Below the pieces are notes generated by a model, which searched no databases, had not been told where the DNA came from, and saw only the letters and a list, made by a program, of their open reading frames with translations. This document shows positions 18,064-26,913 of a DNA stretch of 64,000 nucleotides, in pieces. The stretch is from Streptomyces sp. NBC_01471 (GTDB lineage Bacteria > Actinomycetota > Actinomycetes > Streptomycetales > Streptomycetaceae): NCBI RefSeq assembly GCF_041438865.1, contig NZ_CP109450.1, positions 2,583,001 to 2,647,000 of the forward strand. The letters run 5' to 3'. Position 1 is the stretch's first letter; each line of letters begins with the position of its first letter. The translations under genes and the position numbers were made by a program.

Positions 18064-19023
18064 TCACGCCAGCCAGACCGGCAACGGCCGCACCCCTTCC
18101 CGCAGGGCCGCGGCGAACGCGGTGAACTCCTCCTGGCGCGCCGCCCCGGCCCGCATCGCCAGGGCGATGCGCCGCATCGGCGCGGGCTCGGCGAAGTACG
18201 CCGTGGCCAGCTGGTCGTTGCGCCCGGTCTCCACCCGTACCGCCGTACGCGGCAGCAGCGTCACCCCGAGCCCGCCGGCCACCAGCTGGACCAGCGTGGA
18301 GAGCCCGGCGGCCGTCGTCGTCACCGGCACACCGTCGGCGCGCCCGGCCTCCCGGCAGATGTCCAGCGTCTGGTCCCGCAGGCAGTGGCCCTCGTCGAGC
18401 AGCAGCAGGTCCAGCTCGCGCAGGGCGTCCCGCGGAATGTCCGCGCGCCCCGCCAGCCAGTGCTCGCGCGGCGTGACGAGGACGAACTCCTCGTCGAACA
18501 AGGGCAGTTCCACAACCCCCGGCACCCCGAGCGGCACCGCGAGCAGCAGCAGGTCGAGCCGCCCCGCGGTCAGCCCGTCGATCAGCGAGGACGTCTGCTC
18601 CTCGTGCACCTGGAAGTCCAGATCCGGGTACTCACGGTGGACGAGCCGCAGCACGGTCGGCAGCAGATACGGGGCGACGGTGGGAATGACCCCGAGCCTG
18701 AGCACTCCGGTGAAGGGCGCCCGTACCGCGTCGGCCTCGTCCATCAGCTCACCGACCGCGTCGAGCACCGCCCCGGCCCGCACGGCGAGCCGCTCCCCGG
18801 CGGGTGACAGCAACACCTTGCGGGTGGTCCGTTCCAGAAGCTGGACGCCGAGGGCGTCCTCGAGCGCCGAGACGGCACCCGACAGGGCGGGCTGGCTCAT
18901 GCCGATCGCGGCGGCCGCGTCCCGGAAGTGCAGGTGCTCCGCCACAGCCGCGAAGGCACGCAGCTGCGCCACGGTGGGCTGCTTCCCCTTGTGGGCGGTT
19001 CCGCCCGTATATACCTGGATCAC
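18064..19023 (-). CDS. oxyR: OxyR, LysR-type peroxide sensor
   Basis: This 319-residue regulator has an N-terminal LysR helix-turn-helix (LRAFAAVAEHLHFRDAAAAIGMSQPALSGAVSALE region) and a periplasmic-binding-like sensor domain. The two redox cysteines of OxyR are conserved: C214 in DEGHCLRDQ and C223 in LDICREAG. They are nine residues apart, as in the E. coli C199/C208 pair. GTG 19023 is chosen because a GGAGGT site lies 8 bases upstream; a longer frame exists but has no such site. The gene is divergent from ahpC, the classic arrangement in which oxidised OxyR activates ahpCD and controls itself. Confidence 0.95.
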   Translation of the reverse strand: MIQVYTGGTAHKGKQPTVAQLRAFAAVAEHLHFRDAAAAIGMSQPALSGAVSALEDALGVQLLERTTRKVLLSPAGERLAVRAGAVLDAVGELMDEADAVRAPFTGVLRLGVIPTVAPYLLPTVLRLVHREYPDLDFQVHEEQTSSLIDGLTAGRLDLLLLAVPLGVPGVVELPLFDEEFVLVTPREHWLAGRADIPRDALRELDLLLLDEGHCLRDQTLDICREAGRADGVPVTTTAAGLSTLVQLVAGGLGVTLLPRTAVRVETGRNDQLATAYFAEPAPMRRIALAMRAGAARQEEFTAFAAALREGVRPLPVWLA

Positions 19024-19154
19024 TGATAGGTACCTCCGATCACGGCACCCGAGTCTAGCTATTTCTGTGATCAATGGATCCTGTGTCACTCTGTAACCCG
19101 TCCAAGCCCCAGGAACCCCCCAAAAAGGGAATTCCGAAGCTGCAAGGAGAGTAC
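19024..19154. promoter_or_regulatory. oxyR-ahpC divergent promoter region
   Basis: This 131-bp region contains a TGATCA palindrome and ATAG/CTAT elements (around 19025-19028 and 19056-19062) of the kind that make up OxyR sites. The exact operator spacing could not be matched with confidence. The AAGGAG ribosome site of ahpC is at 19145-19150. Confidence 0.5.
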
Positions 19155-19709
19155 GTGCTCACTGTCGGTGACCAGTTCCCCCAGTTCGACCTGACTTCCT
19201 GTGTGTCGCTGGAGAGCGGCAAGGAGTTCGCGCAGATCGACCACAAGACCTACGAAGGCAAGTGGAAGATCGTCTTCGCGTGGCCCAAGGACTTCACCTT
19301 CGTGTGCCCGACCGAGATCGCCGCCTTCGGCAAGCTCAACGAGGAGTTCGCCGACCGCGACGCGCAGGTCCTCGGCTTCTCCGGTGACTCCGAGTTCGTG
19401 CACCACGCCTGGCGCAAGGACCACCCGGACCTCACCGACCTGCCCTTCCCGATGATGGCCGACTCGAAGCACGAGCTCATGCGTGACCTCGGCATCGAGG
19501 GCGAGGACGGCTTCGCGCAGCGCGCCGTCTTCATCGTCGACCAGAACAACGAGATCCAGTTCACGATGGTGACCGCCGGTTCCGTGGGCCGTAACCCCAA
19601 GGAGGTCCTGCGGGTCCTCGACGCCCTGCAGACCGACGAGCTGTGCCCCTGCAACTGGACCAAGGGCGAGAACACCCTGGACCCGGTCGCGCTCCTCTCG
19701 GGCGAGTGA
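19155..19709 (+). CDS. ahpC: Alkyl hydroperoxide reductase AhpC (2-Cys peroxiredoxin)
   Basis: This 184-residue typical 2-Cys peroxiredoxin reduces peroxides and peroxynitrite. The peroxidatic Cys is C51 in FTFVCPTEI. The C-terminal resolving region is C164-P-C166 (LCPCNW), matching the three-cysteine actinobacterial AhpC type that is recycled by AhpD. GTG 19155 has an AAGGAG site 5 bases upstream and gives the expected length; the frame continues upstream but adds an unlikely proline-rich extension. The gene is followed 12 bases later by ahpD and is presumably activated by the divergent OxyR. Confidence 0.97.
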   Translation: MLTVGDQFPQFDLTSCVSLESGKEFAQIDHKTYEGKWKIVFAWPKDFTFVCPTEIAAFGKLNEEFADRDAQVLGFSGDSEFVHHAWRKDHPDLTDLPFPMMADSKHELMRDLGIEGEDGFAQRAVFIVDQNNEIQFTMVTAGSVGRNPKEVLRVLDALQTDELCPCNWTKGENTLDPVALLSGE

Positions 19710-19721
19710 GCTGATTCCACG

Positions 19722-20255
19722 ATGTCACTCGACGAACTGAAGTCCGCCATACCGGACTACGCCAAGGACCTGAAGCTGAACCTCGGTTCGGTGATCGGCA
19801 ACAGCGACCTGCCGAAGCAGCAGCTGTGGGGCACCGTCCTCGCCTGCGCCATCGCGTCGCGCTCGCCGCTGGTGCTGCGCGAGCTGGAGCCGGAGGCCAA
19901 GGCCAACCTCTCCCCCGAGGCGTACACCGCGGCCCGGTCCGCGGCGGCCGTCATGGCGATGAACAACGTCTTCTACCGGACCCGGCACCTGCTGTCGGAC
20001 CCGGAGTACGGGACGCTCCGCGCCGGTCTGCGGATGAACGTGATCGGCAACCCCGGTGTGGAGAAGGCCGACTTCGAGCTGTGGTCGCTCGCTGTCTCCG
20101 CGATCAACGGCTGCGGCCAGTGCCTCGACTCGCACGAGCAGGTGCTCCGCAAGGCGGGCGTGGACCGCGAGACCATCCAGGAGGCCTTCAAGATCGCGGC
20201 CGTCCTGCAGGCGGTCGGCGTGACACTCGACGCCGAGGCCGTCATGGCCCAGTAG
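19722..20255 (+). CDS. ahpD: Alkylhydroperoxidase AhpD
   Basis: This 177-residue all-helical AhpD has the active site C131-G-Q-C134 and the conserved H138 (CGQCLDSHE). It transfers reducing equivalents from dihydrolipoamide to oxidised AhpC and has weak peroxidase activity of its own. Length and motif spacing match the family exactly. The gene is 12 bases after ahpC in one operon. Tandem TAGCACCCG units and a strong bidirectional terminator follow. Confidence 0.97.
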   Translation: MSLDELKSAIPDYAKDLKLNLGSVIGNSDLPKQQLWGTVLACAIASRSPLVLRELEPEAKANLSPEAYTAARSAAAVMAMNNVFYRTRHLLSDPEYGTLRAGLRMNVIGNPGVEKADFELWSLAVSAINGCGQCLDSHEQVLRKAGVDRETIQEAFKIAAVLQAVGVTLDAEAVMAQ

Positions 20256-20279
20256 CACCCGTAGCACCCGTAGCACCCG
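20253..20279 (+). repeat. Three tandem 9-bp repeats starting in the ahpD stop
   Basis: TAGCACCCG occurs three times in a row, the first TAG being the ahpD stop codon. A degenerate fourth unit follows. Each unit supplies an extra TAG in the same frame. Confidence 0.85.
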
Positions 20280-20295
20280 TAGTAACGGCGTACGC

Positions 20296-20337
20296 GAAAG
20301 CCCCGGTGATGTGCGGAAACGCACCACCGGGGCTTTC
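20296..20337. terminator. Strong bidirectional terminator between ahpD and the PerM-family gene
   Basis: The outer stem of 13 perfect pairs (20296-20308 and 20325-20337) continues into an inner GTGCG-GAAA-CGCAC stem with a GNRA loop. CTTTC on one side and GAAAG on the other suit termination of both convergent genes. Confidence 0.9.
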
Positions 20338-20360
20338 TGCGCTGTGCTGCTGCCCGAACC

Positions 20361-21749
20361 TCACTCGGGGAGCTCGGTCCCGGGCGCCGGGGCCGTGACA
20401 TCCGCCGCCGGCTCCGGCTCCGCAGCCGGCTCCCGCGGCGCCGGAGCCGTGGCCGCCGGGCTCTCCTCCTGCTGACGGGGTGCCGCCCGCATGGCGCTCT
20501 CCGTGCTGTACGCGCGGAGGTAGCCGACCACCGTGTTGGTCACCGCCACCAGCGGAACCGCCACCACCGCTCCGCCGATCCCGGCGATCATGCCGCCCGC
20601 CGCCACGGAGAGGACCACCGCCAGCGGGTGGACCCGCACCGCCCGGCCGAGGATGAACGGCTGGAGCACATGGCCCTCGATCTGCTGTACGGCGAGGACC
20701 AGGATCAGCACCATCAGCGCGGTGAACGGCCCCTGGGTCACCAGCGCGACGACCACCGCGAGCGCGCCGGACATCACGGCGCCCACCAGCGGGATGAACG
20801 CGAACAGGAAGATGAAGACGGCCAGCGGAACGGCCAGCGGAACATCCAGGAAGAAGAGCCCGAGCCCGATGAAGATCGCGTCGATGAGCGCCACTATCAC
20901 CGTGCCGCGCACATACGCGGTCAGCGTCCGCCAGGCACGCGGCCCGGCGCCCGACACTCCCGGACGGGCCTGCGCCGGGACGAGCTTGAGCGTCCACTGC
21001 CAGATGCGCGCCCCGTCGTACAGCAGGAAGAGCGTCGAGAACATCGCCAGCAGCATCCCGGTCAGGAACTCCACCATGACCGTGACGCCCTGGAGGCCTG
21101 CCGACGTGATCTCGTTGGTGTTGGTGCCGACGGTGTCGCTCAGGTTCTTGGCGATCTCATTGATCTGCTTGTCCGTCACATGGAAGGGGCTGTGCAGCAG
21201 CCAGCGCCGCAGCTCCTGGATGCCCTCCTGGACCCGGCTGGAGACCGTGTCCAGATTCTCCATCACCTGCCAGACCACGAACCAGCCGACCAGTCCCATG
21301 ATGACGAAGCCGAGGATCGCGGTCAGCGCGGTGGCCAGCCCCCGCGGCAGACCCGCCCGCCGGAGCCTGGCGACCGTCGGCTGGAGGAGCGCGGTGACGA
21401 GCAGCGCGCCGACGAACGCGAGGACGACGAGCTGGATGGCGCTGATGGCCCGCATCAGCACCCAGAGGGCCCCCGCCAGGACCAGGAGGCGCCAGCCCGC
21501 CTCCGCGGCCACCCGCATGCCCCACGGCACGGCGGCCACCGGGTCGGGGCGGGCCGCGACGGCCGGCGCGTAGTCCGGGGGCGGTGGCACCTGGCCCGGT
21601 ACGGCGTGGCCGTCGGCCCCGTCGGGGTGCGGCGTTGTTGCGCCGGCGCCGCCGTCCGCTTCCTCCGCTGAACGGCGTTCTTCCAACTTTTCACCCAGGT
21701 GAGTGAGTTCGGAGCCCACACGTTCCAGCCAGTCCGGCAGTTTCGACAT
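20361..21749 (-). CDS. AI-2E/PerM-family (UPF0118) membrane transporter
   Basis: This 462-residue protein has about eight transmembrane segments in the AI-2E transporter layout. Two N-terminal helices follow a cytoplasmic, Pro-rich region. A long soluble segment (about residues 200-245) comes next, then the conserved C-terminal helix block with IPLVGAVMSGALAVVVAL and QQIEGHVLQPFILGRAVRVHPL. Family members export autoinducer-2 or act as Na+/H+ antiporters, so the substrate is uncertain. ATG 21749 is preferred because of its GAGG site and the MSKLPDWLERVG start. A low-complexity Glu/Pro/Ala tail ends the chain. Confidence 0.9.
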   Translation of the reverse strand: MSKLPDWLERVGSELTHLGEKLEERRSAEEADGGAGATTPHPDGADGHAVPGQVPPPPDYAPAVAARPDPVAAVPWGMRVAAEAGWRLLVLAGALWVLMRAISAIQLVVLAFVGALLVTALLQPTVARLRRAGLPRGLATALTAILGFVIMGLVGWFVVWQVMENLDTVSSRVQEGIQELRRWLLHSPFHVTDKQINEIAKNLSDTVGTNTNEITSAGLQGVTVMVEFLTGMLLAMFSTLFLLYDGARIWQWTLKLVPAQARPGVSGAGPRAWRTLTAYVRGTVIVALIDAIFIGLGLFFLDVPLAVPLAVFIFLFAFIPLVGAVMSGALAVVVALVTQGPFTALMVLILVLAVQQIEGHVLQPFILGRAVRVHPLAVVLSVAAGGMIAGIGGAVVAVPLVAVTNTVVGYLRAYSTESAMRAAPRQQEESPAATAPAPREPAAEPEPAADVTAPAPGTELPE

Positions 21750-21800
21750 GCTGTTCCTCTTCCCCCGACCGCGCGCCTCATCCGGAGCCGACCGTACACG

Positions 21801-21839
21801 CAGGGAGCCCCCCACCGAAGGACGGCGGGGGGCTCCCTG
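21801..21839 (-). terminator. Hairpin terminator of the transglycosylase gene
   Basis: Perfect 13-bp arms (21801-21813 and 21827-21839) with a 13-base loop start 22 bases past the SLT gene stop on the minus strand. Confidence 0.85.
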
Positions 21840-21861
21840 GAGCTGAGCGGACAAGCCGCTC

Positions 21862-22572
21862 TTAATACCAGCTGTTGGCCTGCCAGAACGACCACGCACC
21901 ACAGGGGCTCTGGTAGCGGCTGTTCATGTAGTTCAGGCCCCACTTTATCTGCGTGGCCGGATTGGTCTGCCAGTCGGCACCCGCGGACGACATCTTCGAG
22001 CCGGGGAGAGCCTGCACGAGACCGTACGCACCGGAACCGGCGTTGACCGCCTTGTAGTTCCAGCCGGACTCATGGCTCACGATGTTGCTGAAGCACTGGA
22101 ACTGGTCGGACGGCATCATCTGCCGCGCCATGGCCTGGACCTGCGCGGCCGAGTAGGAGCCCTGCGAGGAGAAGCTGCTCGCGTCACGAACAGAAGAGCG
22201 GCTGGCGGCCTGCTTCTTCTCCTCGGCACGCTTCTTCGCGGCTTCCTTCGCCTTGGCGACCGCCTCGTCGGCAGCTTCCTTCTTGGTCTTCGCGTCCTTG
22301 GCGGCCTGGATGCGGGCCGATTCCTCCGCGGACTTCTTCGCTGCCGCGTCGGCCTGCACCGCCTGGGTGTCTGCCTGCTCCGTCAGCGACGCTACCTGGG
22401 CCTGCTGGCCGTCAGGAATGTCCGCGAGGGTAGTCGTGTCCGCTGCGGAGGCTGCATCGATGTTGTCGCCTGCGGGCAGCGTGCTGCCCGATGCGACGCC
22501 GACAACTGCTCCTACGGTGGTGACCGCAGTGGCTGACGCCACCGCGAATCCCCGGACCGAAATCCGGCTCAC
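21862..22572 (-). CDS. Secreted SLT-domain lytic transglycosylase
   Basis: This 236-residue exported cell-wall hydrolase has three parts. A signal peptide lies at residues about 1-33. A central Ala/Lys/Glu/Gln-rich coiled region (about 60-130) follows. The C-terminal SLT goose-lysozyme-like domain has catalytic Glu E168 in SHESGWNYKAVN, then GAYGLVQALPGSKM and a terminal WGLNYMNSRYQSPCGAW block. Streptomyces homologues (the Swl group) cleave peptidoglycan during germination and sporulation, and several are controlled by c-di-AMP riboswitches. The long leader upstream fits that pattern but is not a clear match. A terminator follows the gene. Confidence 0.9.
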   Translation of the reverse strand: MSRISVRGFAVASATAVTTVGAVVGVASGSTLPAGDNIDAASAADTTTLADIPDGQQAQVASLTEQADTQAVQADAAAKKSAEESARIQAAKDAKTKKEAADEAVAKAKEAAKKRAEEKKQAASRSSVRDASSFSSQGSYSAAQVQAMARQMMPSDQFQCFSNIVSHESGWNYKAVNAGSGAYGLVQALPGSKMSSAGADWQTNPATQIKWGLNYMNSRYQSPCGAWSFWQANSWY

Positions 22573-22860
22573 ACGGTTTTCCTTCCAGCAGCGACCGCTC
22601 GTGACCTCGCGGACGCAATCGTGCCCCTGGCTCGGTCCTCCCTGGCGTACAGGTCACGGGAGGCGCTGACCCGGTGGGCAACTCCCTTACGGAAGTGCCG
22701 CGTGGTACTCGGGCGGCATGCGGCGGCAAGTGTTGAGTTGTGTGGTGCTGCACCCCTGAGGGTGTACGTGTGCCGCATGCGGGGCCTGACGGAAGCAAGA
22801 CTCTGCCCGACGCCCACGCTTCAAGGCAAACGTCGGCCGAGTGTTAAAGCTCACACCCCG
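22573..22860 (-). promoter_or_regulatory. Long structured leader of the transglycosylase gene, possible ydaO/c-di-AMP riboswitch
   Basis: The 420-bp gap before the SLT gene has no credible ORF and contains several GC stems. On the minus strand the stretch near 22650-22680 has GGGTCAGC followed by ACCTGTACGCC. This loosely resembles the 3' conserved GTCAGC-ACC-GTA-GCG part of the ydaO class, with an insertion. The 5' GGGGAACC-like part was not found, so the assignment rests partly on knowledge that related Streptomyces wall hydrolases carry this element. Confidence 0.35.
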
Positions 22861-22900
22861 TTTGGCGCACGAGTTTTCTGGAGATTGCTGCGCAACAGAG

Positions 22901-22938
22901 AGCCGCCCGGCTAGGCTCCTGCGCCTTGCCGGGCGGCT
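22901..22938 (-). terminator. Hairpin terminator after phoH
   Basis: Perfect 11-bp arms (22901-22911 and 22928-22938) with a 16-base loop lie 55 bases beyond the phoH stop on the minus strand. Confidence 0.75.
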
Positions 22939-22992
22939 TCAACTGGCCCTACCGTACCGGTGGGTGTCTGGCAATACCCCCGGGGTTCTCTT

Positions 22993-24312
22993 CTAGAGCT
23001 GTCCGTCCTCCAGCATTTCGGTCACCAGTGCGGCGATCTGCGAGCGCTCGGACCGGGTGAGGGTGACGTGGGCGAAGAGCGGATGCCCCTTCAGTTTCTC
23101 GACGACGGCGACCACTCCGTCGTACCGGCCCACCCGTAGGTTGTCCCGCTGGGCGACGTCGTGGGTCAGCACGACCCGCGAGTTCGAGCCGATCCTGGAG
23201 AGCACCGTCAGCAGGACGTTCCGCTCCAGGGACTGGGCCTCGTCCACGATGACGAACGCGTCGTGCAGTGAGCGGCCCCGGATATGAGTGAGCGGCAGGA
23301 CTTCGAGCATGCCCCGTCCGACCACTTCCTCGATCACGTCCCGGCTCGTCACCGAGGAGAGGGTGTCGAAGACCGCCTGCGCCCAGGGACCCATCTTCTC
23401 GGACTCCGAGCCCGGCAGATAGCCGAGTTCCTGCCCGCCGACCGCGTACAGCGGACGGAAGACCATCACCTTCTGGTGCTGCCTGCGCTCCATGACGGCC
23501 TCAAGACCCGCACAGAGCGCGAGCGCGGACTTGCCGGTGCCGGCCCGGCCTCCCATCGAGATGATGCCGATGTCCGGATCGAGGAGCAGATCGAGCGCGA
23601 TGCGCTGCTCGGCGCTGCGGCCGTGCAGCCCGAAGGCCTCGCGGTCGCCCCGTACGAGCTTCACATTGCCCTCGGCCGTGATCCGGCCCAGCGCCTTGCC
23701 GCGCTCGGACTGGAGCACCAGGCCGGTGTGCACGGGCAGATCGGCGGCCTCCGGTACGTAGAGGGTGTCCTCGGCGAACAGCAGGTCCACCTGGTCGGGA
23801 GAGAGGGTCAGTTCGCTCATCCCCGTGTGGCCCGAGTCCGTGATCGCCAGTTCGGCGCGGTACTCCTCGGCGAGGAGCCCCACGGACGAGGCCTTGATGC
23901 GCAGCGGCAGGTCCTTGGAGACGACGGTGACGTCGAAGCCCTCGGCCTGGAGGTTGCGCGCGACCGCGAGGATGCGGGAGTCGTTGTCCCCGAGCCGGTA
24001 GCCGGCCGGGAGCACGCTGGGATCCGAGTGGTTGAGTTCGACACGGAGGGTCCCGCCGAGTTCGCCCATGGGAAGAGGGGCGTCGAGACGTCCGTACCTC
24101 ACCCGGAAGTCGTCCAGCAGGCGCAGGGCCTGCCGGGCGAAGTAACCGAGCTCAGGATGGTGCCTCTTGGCCTCCAGTTCCGTGACCACGACGATCGGGA
24201 GCACGACCTCGTGCTCGTCGAACCGGGTCATGGCGTTGGGATCGGCCAGCAGGACGCTGGTGTCAAGAACGTAAGTGCGCCTGTCGGGCATGCGGCGCTT
24301 AGTGCTGGTCAC
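22993..24312 (-). CDS. PhoH family protein with N-terminal PIN domain
   Basis: This 439-residue PhoH2-type protein has an N-terminal PIN endoribonuclease-like domain ([12 protein letters not shown] with its acidic residues, residues about 8-140). It joins a C-terminal PhoH ATPase with Walker [13 protein letters not shown] (K261) and Walker [11 protein letters not shown]. Characterised mycobacterial PhoH2 unwinds and cleaves RNA in an ATP-dependent way. GTG 24312 is chosen because streptomycete homologues begin with the [13 protein letters not shown] segment; ATG 24291 is the alternative, and neither has a strong ribosome site. The gene stands alone between terminators. Confidence 0.9.
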   Translation of the reverse strand: MTSTKRRMPDRRTYVLDTSVLLADPNAMTRFDEHEVVLPIVVVTELEAKRHHPELGYFARQALRLLDDFRVRYGRLDAPLPMGELGGTLRVELNHSDPSVLPAGYRLGDNDSRILAVARNLQAEGFDVTVVSKDLPLRIKASSVGLLAEEYRAELAITDSGHTGMSELTLSPDQVDLLFAEDTLYVPEAADLPVHTGLVLQSERGKALGRITAEGNVKLVRGDREAFGLHGRSAEQRIALDLLLDPDIGIISMGGRAGTGKSALALCAGLEAVMERRQHQKVMVFRPLYAVGGQELGYLPGSESEKMGPWAQAVFDTLSSVTSRDVIEEVVGRGMLEVLPLTHIRGRSLHDAFVIVDEAQSLERNVLLTVLSRIGSNSRVVLTHDVAQRDNLRVGRYDGVVAVVEKLKGHPLFAHVTLTRSERSQIAALVTEMLEDGQL

Positions 24313-24765
24313 CACGGAAGGACGTACCCCCTTTGGACACAAGCCTGAGATCGGGGAGCGACGGCGTCGCGGGCTGCTGGGACCGGGGCGGGCCTCCACC
24401 AGCGCGGAAGCCGGACCCGGCCCTCCACGTCGTCGCCCGTGCTCACCGCACGGTCGTCCTGGTGCAAAGGGCCTCCCGGGCGAGCGGACCGGGCCGCTCA
24501 CTGAGATACGACATCCGTGGACCGGACGTCGACCTGGAAGGGGTATTCCCGCGAACGCACGCCGCCATGCCACGGCGTACGACCGGTTCCTGCCAGTGGC
24601 GGTCCGGACGGGGAGGTTTTCACCTGCCCGTCACCCGTGGCTGACCGGCGCGACGTCCGCGCGTCACCGGGTGTGCACACCGGAAAAGCGAACAGTTCAG
24701 GCCATCACCCGAAAGGGTGCACAGCGCCCCCGCGCTGGGGCGTGGCGGGCACGGGGCGGGAAGGC
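24313..24765. other. Non-coding gap between phoH and the isoprenyl transferase gene
   Basis: These 453 bases hold the phoH promoter and the 3' end of the isoprenyl transferase unit. I see only small dyads: a GGTGTGCACACC palindrome near 24671 and CACCC-GAAA-GGGTG at 24706-24719, either of which may end the transferase transcript. Reading frames here look like random high-GC frames. Confidence 0.5.
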
Positions 24766-25527
24766 TCAGGCGCCGTAGCGCCGGTGGCGGGCCGCGTAGT
24801 CGCGCAGCGCGCGCAGGAAGTCGACCTTGCGGAAGGCGGGCCAGAAGACTTCGCAGAAGTAATACTCGGAGTGTGCGCTCTGCCAGAGCATGAACCCGGA
24901 GAGCCGCTGCTCCCCGCTGGTGCGGATCACCAGATCCGGGTCGGGCTGGCCGCGCGTGTAGAGGTGCTCCGAGATGCGCTCGACGTCGACGGTCTCGGCT
25001 AGCTCCTCGAAGGACGTGCCCTTCTCGGCGTGCTCCAGCAGCAGCGAGCGGACCGCGTCGGCGATCTCCTGGCGTCCGCCGTAGCCGACCGCGACGTTGA
25101 CGAGTATCCCGGTGTTGCCCGTGGTCGCCTCTTCCGCTTCCTTGAGGACGGCCTGGGTGTGGCCGGGGAGCAGATCGAGCGCACCGACGTGGTGGACCCT
25201 CCAGCGGCCGTCCGCCGCGAGGCCCCTGACCGTGTCCTCGATGATGCCGAAGAGCGCGGTGAGCTCCTCCTGGGGGCGGTCGAAGTTGTCCGTGGAAAGC
25301 AGCCAGAGTGTGGCGACCTCGACCTCGGTCTCCGCGCACCAGCCGAGGAACTCGGTGATCTTGTCGGCCCCGGCCTTGTGGCCCTGTGCGGCAGTGCCGC
25401 CGGACGCCTTGGCCCAGCGCCGGTTGCCGTCCAGAATGAGTCCGATGTGCTTGGGCACCTGGTCGTGGTCGAGGCGGCCTTCCACCCGACGTGCGTAGAG
25501 CCCGTACACCAGGTCGCGCAAGTTCAC
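24766..25527 (-). CDS. uppS: Isoprenyl transferase (cis-prenyl diphosphate synthase)
   Basis: This 253-residue cis-prenyltransferase elongates isoprenyl diphosphates to the lipid carrier for cell-wall synthesis (undecaprenyl or decaprenyl type). Signature motifs are all present: LDGNRRWAK with catalytic D33, TLWLLSTDNFDRP, NVAVGYGGRQEI and the C-terminal DLVIRTSGEQRLSGFMLWQ. GTG 25527 has a GAGGTGA site. The gene is divergent from the aldo/keto reductase. Whether it makes the full-length product or a short Z-farnesyl type cannot be settled from the motifs, since actinobacteria often carry both. Confidence 0.93.
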   Translation of the reverse strand: MNLRDLVYGLYARRVEGRLDHDQVPKHIGLILDGNRRWAKASGGTAAQGHKAGADKITEFLGWCAETEVEVATLWLLSTDNFDRPQEELTALFGIIEDTVRGLAADGRWRVHHVGALDLLPGHTQAVLKEAEEATTGNTGILVNVAVGYGGRQEIADAVRSLLLEHAEKGTSFEELAETVDVERISEHLYTRGQPDPDLVIRTSGEQRLSGFMLWQSAHSEYYFCEVFWPAFRKVDFLRALRDYAARHRRYGA

Positions 25528-25728
25528 TGCGATTCACCTCGCGATGTCGTGCCGGACGCCCTGCCCGACGTGCTTTTCCGGCTGGGGGTCCCGGAGGCGT
25601 CCCCCGGGATGGCACAGCACTGAGTCCAGACCTCCGTGCGGTGGCAGTCGCCCGAGCCGCCACAGTACTGCGCAGGGGTCATGACAGCCCAACCCGGCCT
25701 GTCACAAGTCCGTGATAAGGAAGGGTCT

Positions 25729-26766
25729 GTGACTGATTCTCTTCGTTATTCCGCCACTGATGACCGATACGACTCCATGGAGTACCGGCGCAGCGGCCGC
25801 AGTGGGCTGAAACTCCCCGCTGTCTCGCTCGGCCTGTGGCACAACTTCGGCGACGACCGCGCGCTCGACTCGCAGCGCGCGATCCTCCGCCGCGCCTTCG
25901 ACACCGGCGTGACCCACTTCGACCTGGCGAACAACTACGGCCCGCCGGCCGGCTCCGCCGAGCTCAACTTCGGCAAGCTCTTCGCCCAGGACTTCGCCCC
26001 TTACCGGGATGAACTGGTCATTTCGACCAAGGCCGGCTATCTGATGCACCCCGGCCCGTACGGCGAGTGGGGATCGCGCAAGTACCTGCTGTCCTCGCTG
26101 GACGCCTCGCTCGGGCGGATGGGTCTCGACTACGTCGACATCTTCTACTCCCACCGCTTCGACCCGGAGACTCCCCTGGAGGAGACGATGGGCGCGCTGG
26201 CCTCCGCCGTGCAGCAGGGCAAGGCGCTGTACGTCGGCGTCTCCTCGTACAACAGCGAGCAGACCGCGGAGGCGGCCCGCATCCTCAAGGAGATGGGCGT
26301 TCCCGCCCTGATCCACCAGCCGTCGTACTCCATGATCAACCGCTGGACCGAGGCCGACAAGCTGCTCGACACCCTGGAGACGGCCGGAATGGGCTGCATC
26401 TCCTTCGTGCCGCTCGCGCAGGGCCTGCTCACCGGCAAGTACCTCAAGGGCATCCCGGAGGGTTCGCGCGCCACTCAGGGCAAGTCGCTCGACCCGCAGC
26501 TGCTCTCCGACGAGGTGGTACGCCGGCTCAACGGGCTCAACGAGATCGCGAAGCGGCGCGGGCAGTCCCTGGCGCAGCTGGCGCTCAACTGGGTGCTGCG
26601 CGATCCGCGGATGACGTCCGCGCTCATCGGCGCCTCCAGTGTGAAGCAGCTGGACGAGAACGTGGCGGCGCTGGCGGCGGCCCCGCTCTCCGCCGACGAG
26701 CTGACCGAGATCGACTCGTTCGCCGTCGACACCGCGGGCACCAACATCTGGGCCGGCCGGAGCTGA
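25729..26766 (+). CDS. Aldo/keto reductase (YghZ-like)
   Basis: This 345-residue AKR belongs to the AKR14/YghZ group, whose E. coli member reduces L-glyceraldehyde 3-phosphate and methylglyoxal with NADPH. Visible are the catalytic tetrad contexts D-x4-Y (HFDLANNYGP), STKAGY and the FYSHRFDP histidine. The C-terminal NADPH-binding part is LIGASSVKQLDENV. GTG 25729 has an AAGGAAGGG site, which decides the start over an open but unlikely extension. A convergent poly-A/poly-T hairpin follows. Confidence 0.92.
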   Translation: MTDSLRYSATDDRYDSMEYRRSGRSGLKLPAVSLGLWHNFGDDRALDSQRAILRRAFDTGVTHFDLANNYGPPAGSAELNFGKLFAQDFAPYRDELVISTKAGYLMHPGPYGEWGSRKYLLSSLDASLGRMGLDYVDIFYSHRFDPETPLEETMGALASAVQQGKALYVGVSSYNSEQTAEAARILKEMGVPALIHQPSYSMINRWTEADKLLDTLETAGMGCISFVPLAQGLLTGKYLKGIPEGSRATQGKSLDPQLLSDEVVRRLNGLNEIAKRRGQSLAQLALNWVLRDPRMTSALIGASSVKQLDENVAALAAAPLSADELTEIDSFAVDTAGTNIWAGRS

Positions 26767-26800
26767 CCACCGCGCGCGGCGCGGGGCAGGCGCGGGGCAC

Positions 26801-26843
26801 AAAAAAACGGGCCGGTCCGTGGGGGGGGATACGGACCGGCCCG
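26801..26843. terminator. Convergent terminator with a U-tract for the minus strand
   Basis: Perfect 13-bp arms (26808-26820 and 26831-26843) enclose a G-rich loop. Seven A residues at 26801-26807 give a canonical T7 tract when read on the minus strand, so it is a classic intrinsic terminator for the prepilin peptidase gene and also a plain hairpin for the plus strand. Confidence 0.88.
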
Positions 26844-26913
26844 AGGGGGGGTTTCCACCATAACCCTTCATAAGTCGTGCGGCTGCCACGCCGTGCCCCC
26901 GAGTTCTCCGGGA

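Noticed and set aside
24313..24765. Small plus-strand frames in the phoH/isoprenyl transferase gap
   Set aside because: No ribosome sites, no similarity to known proteins and random-frame composition.
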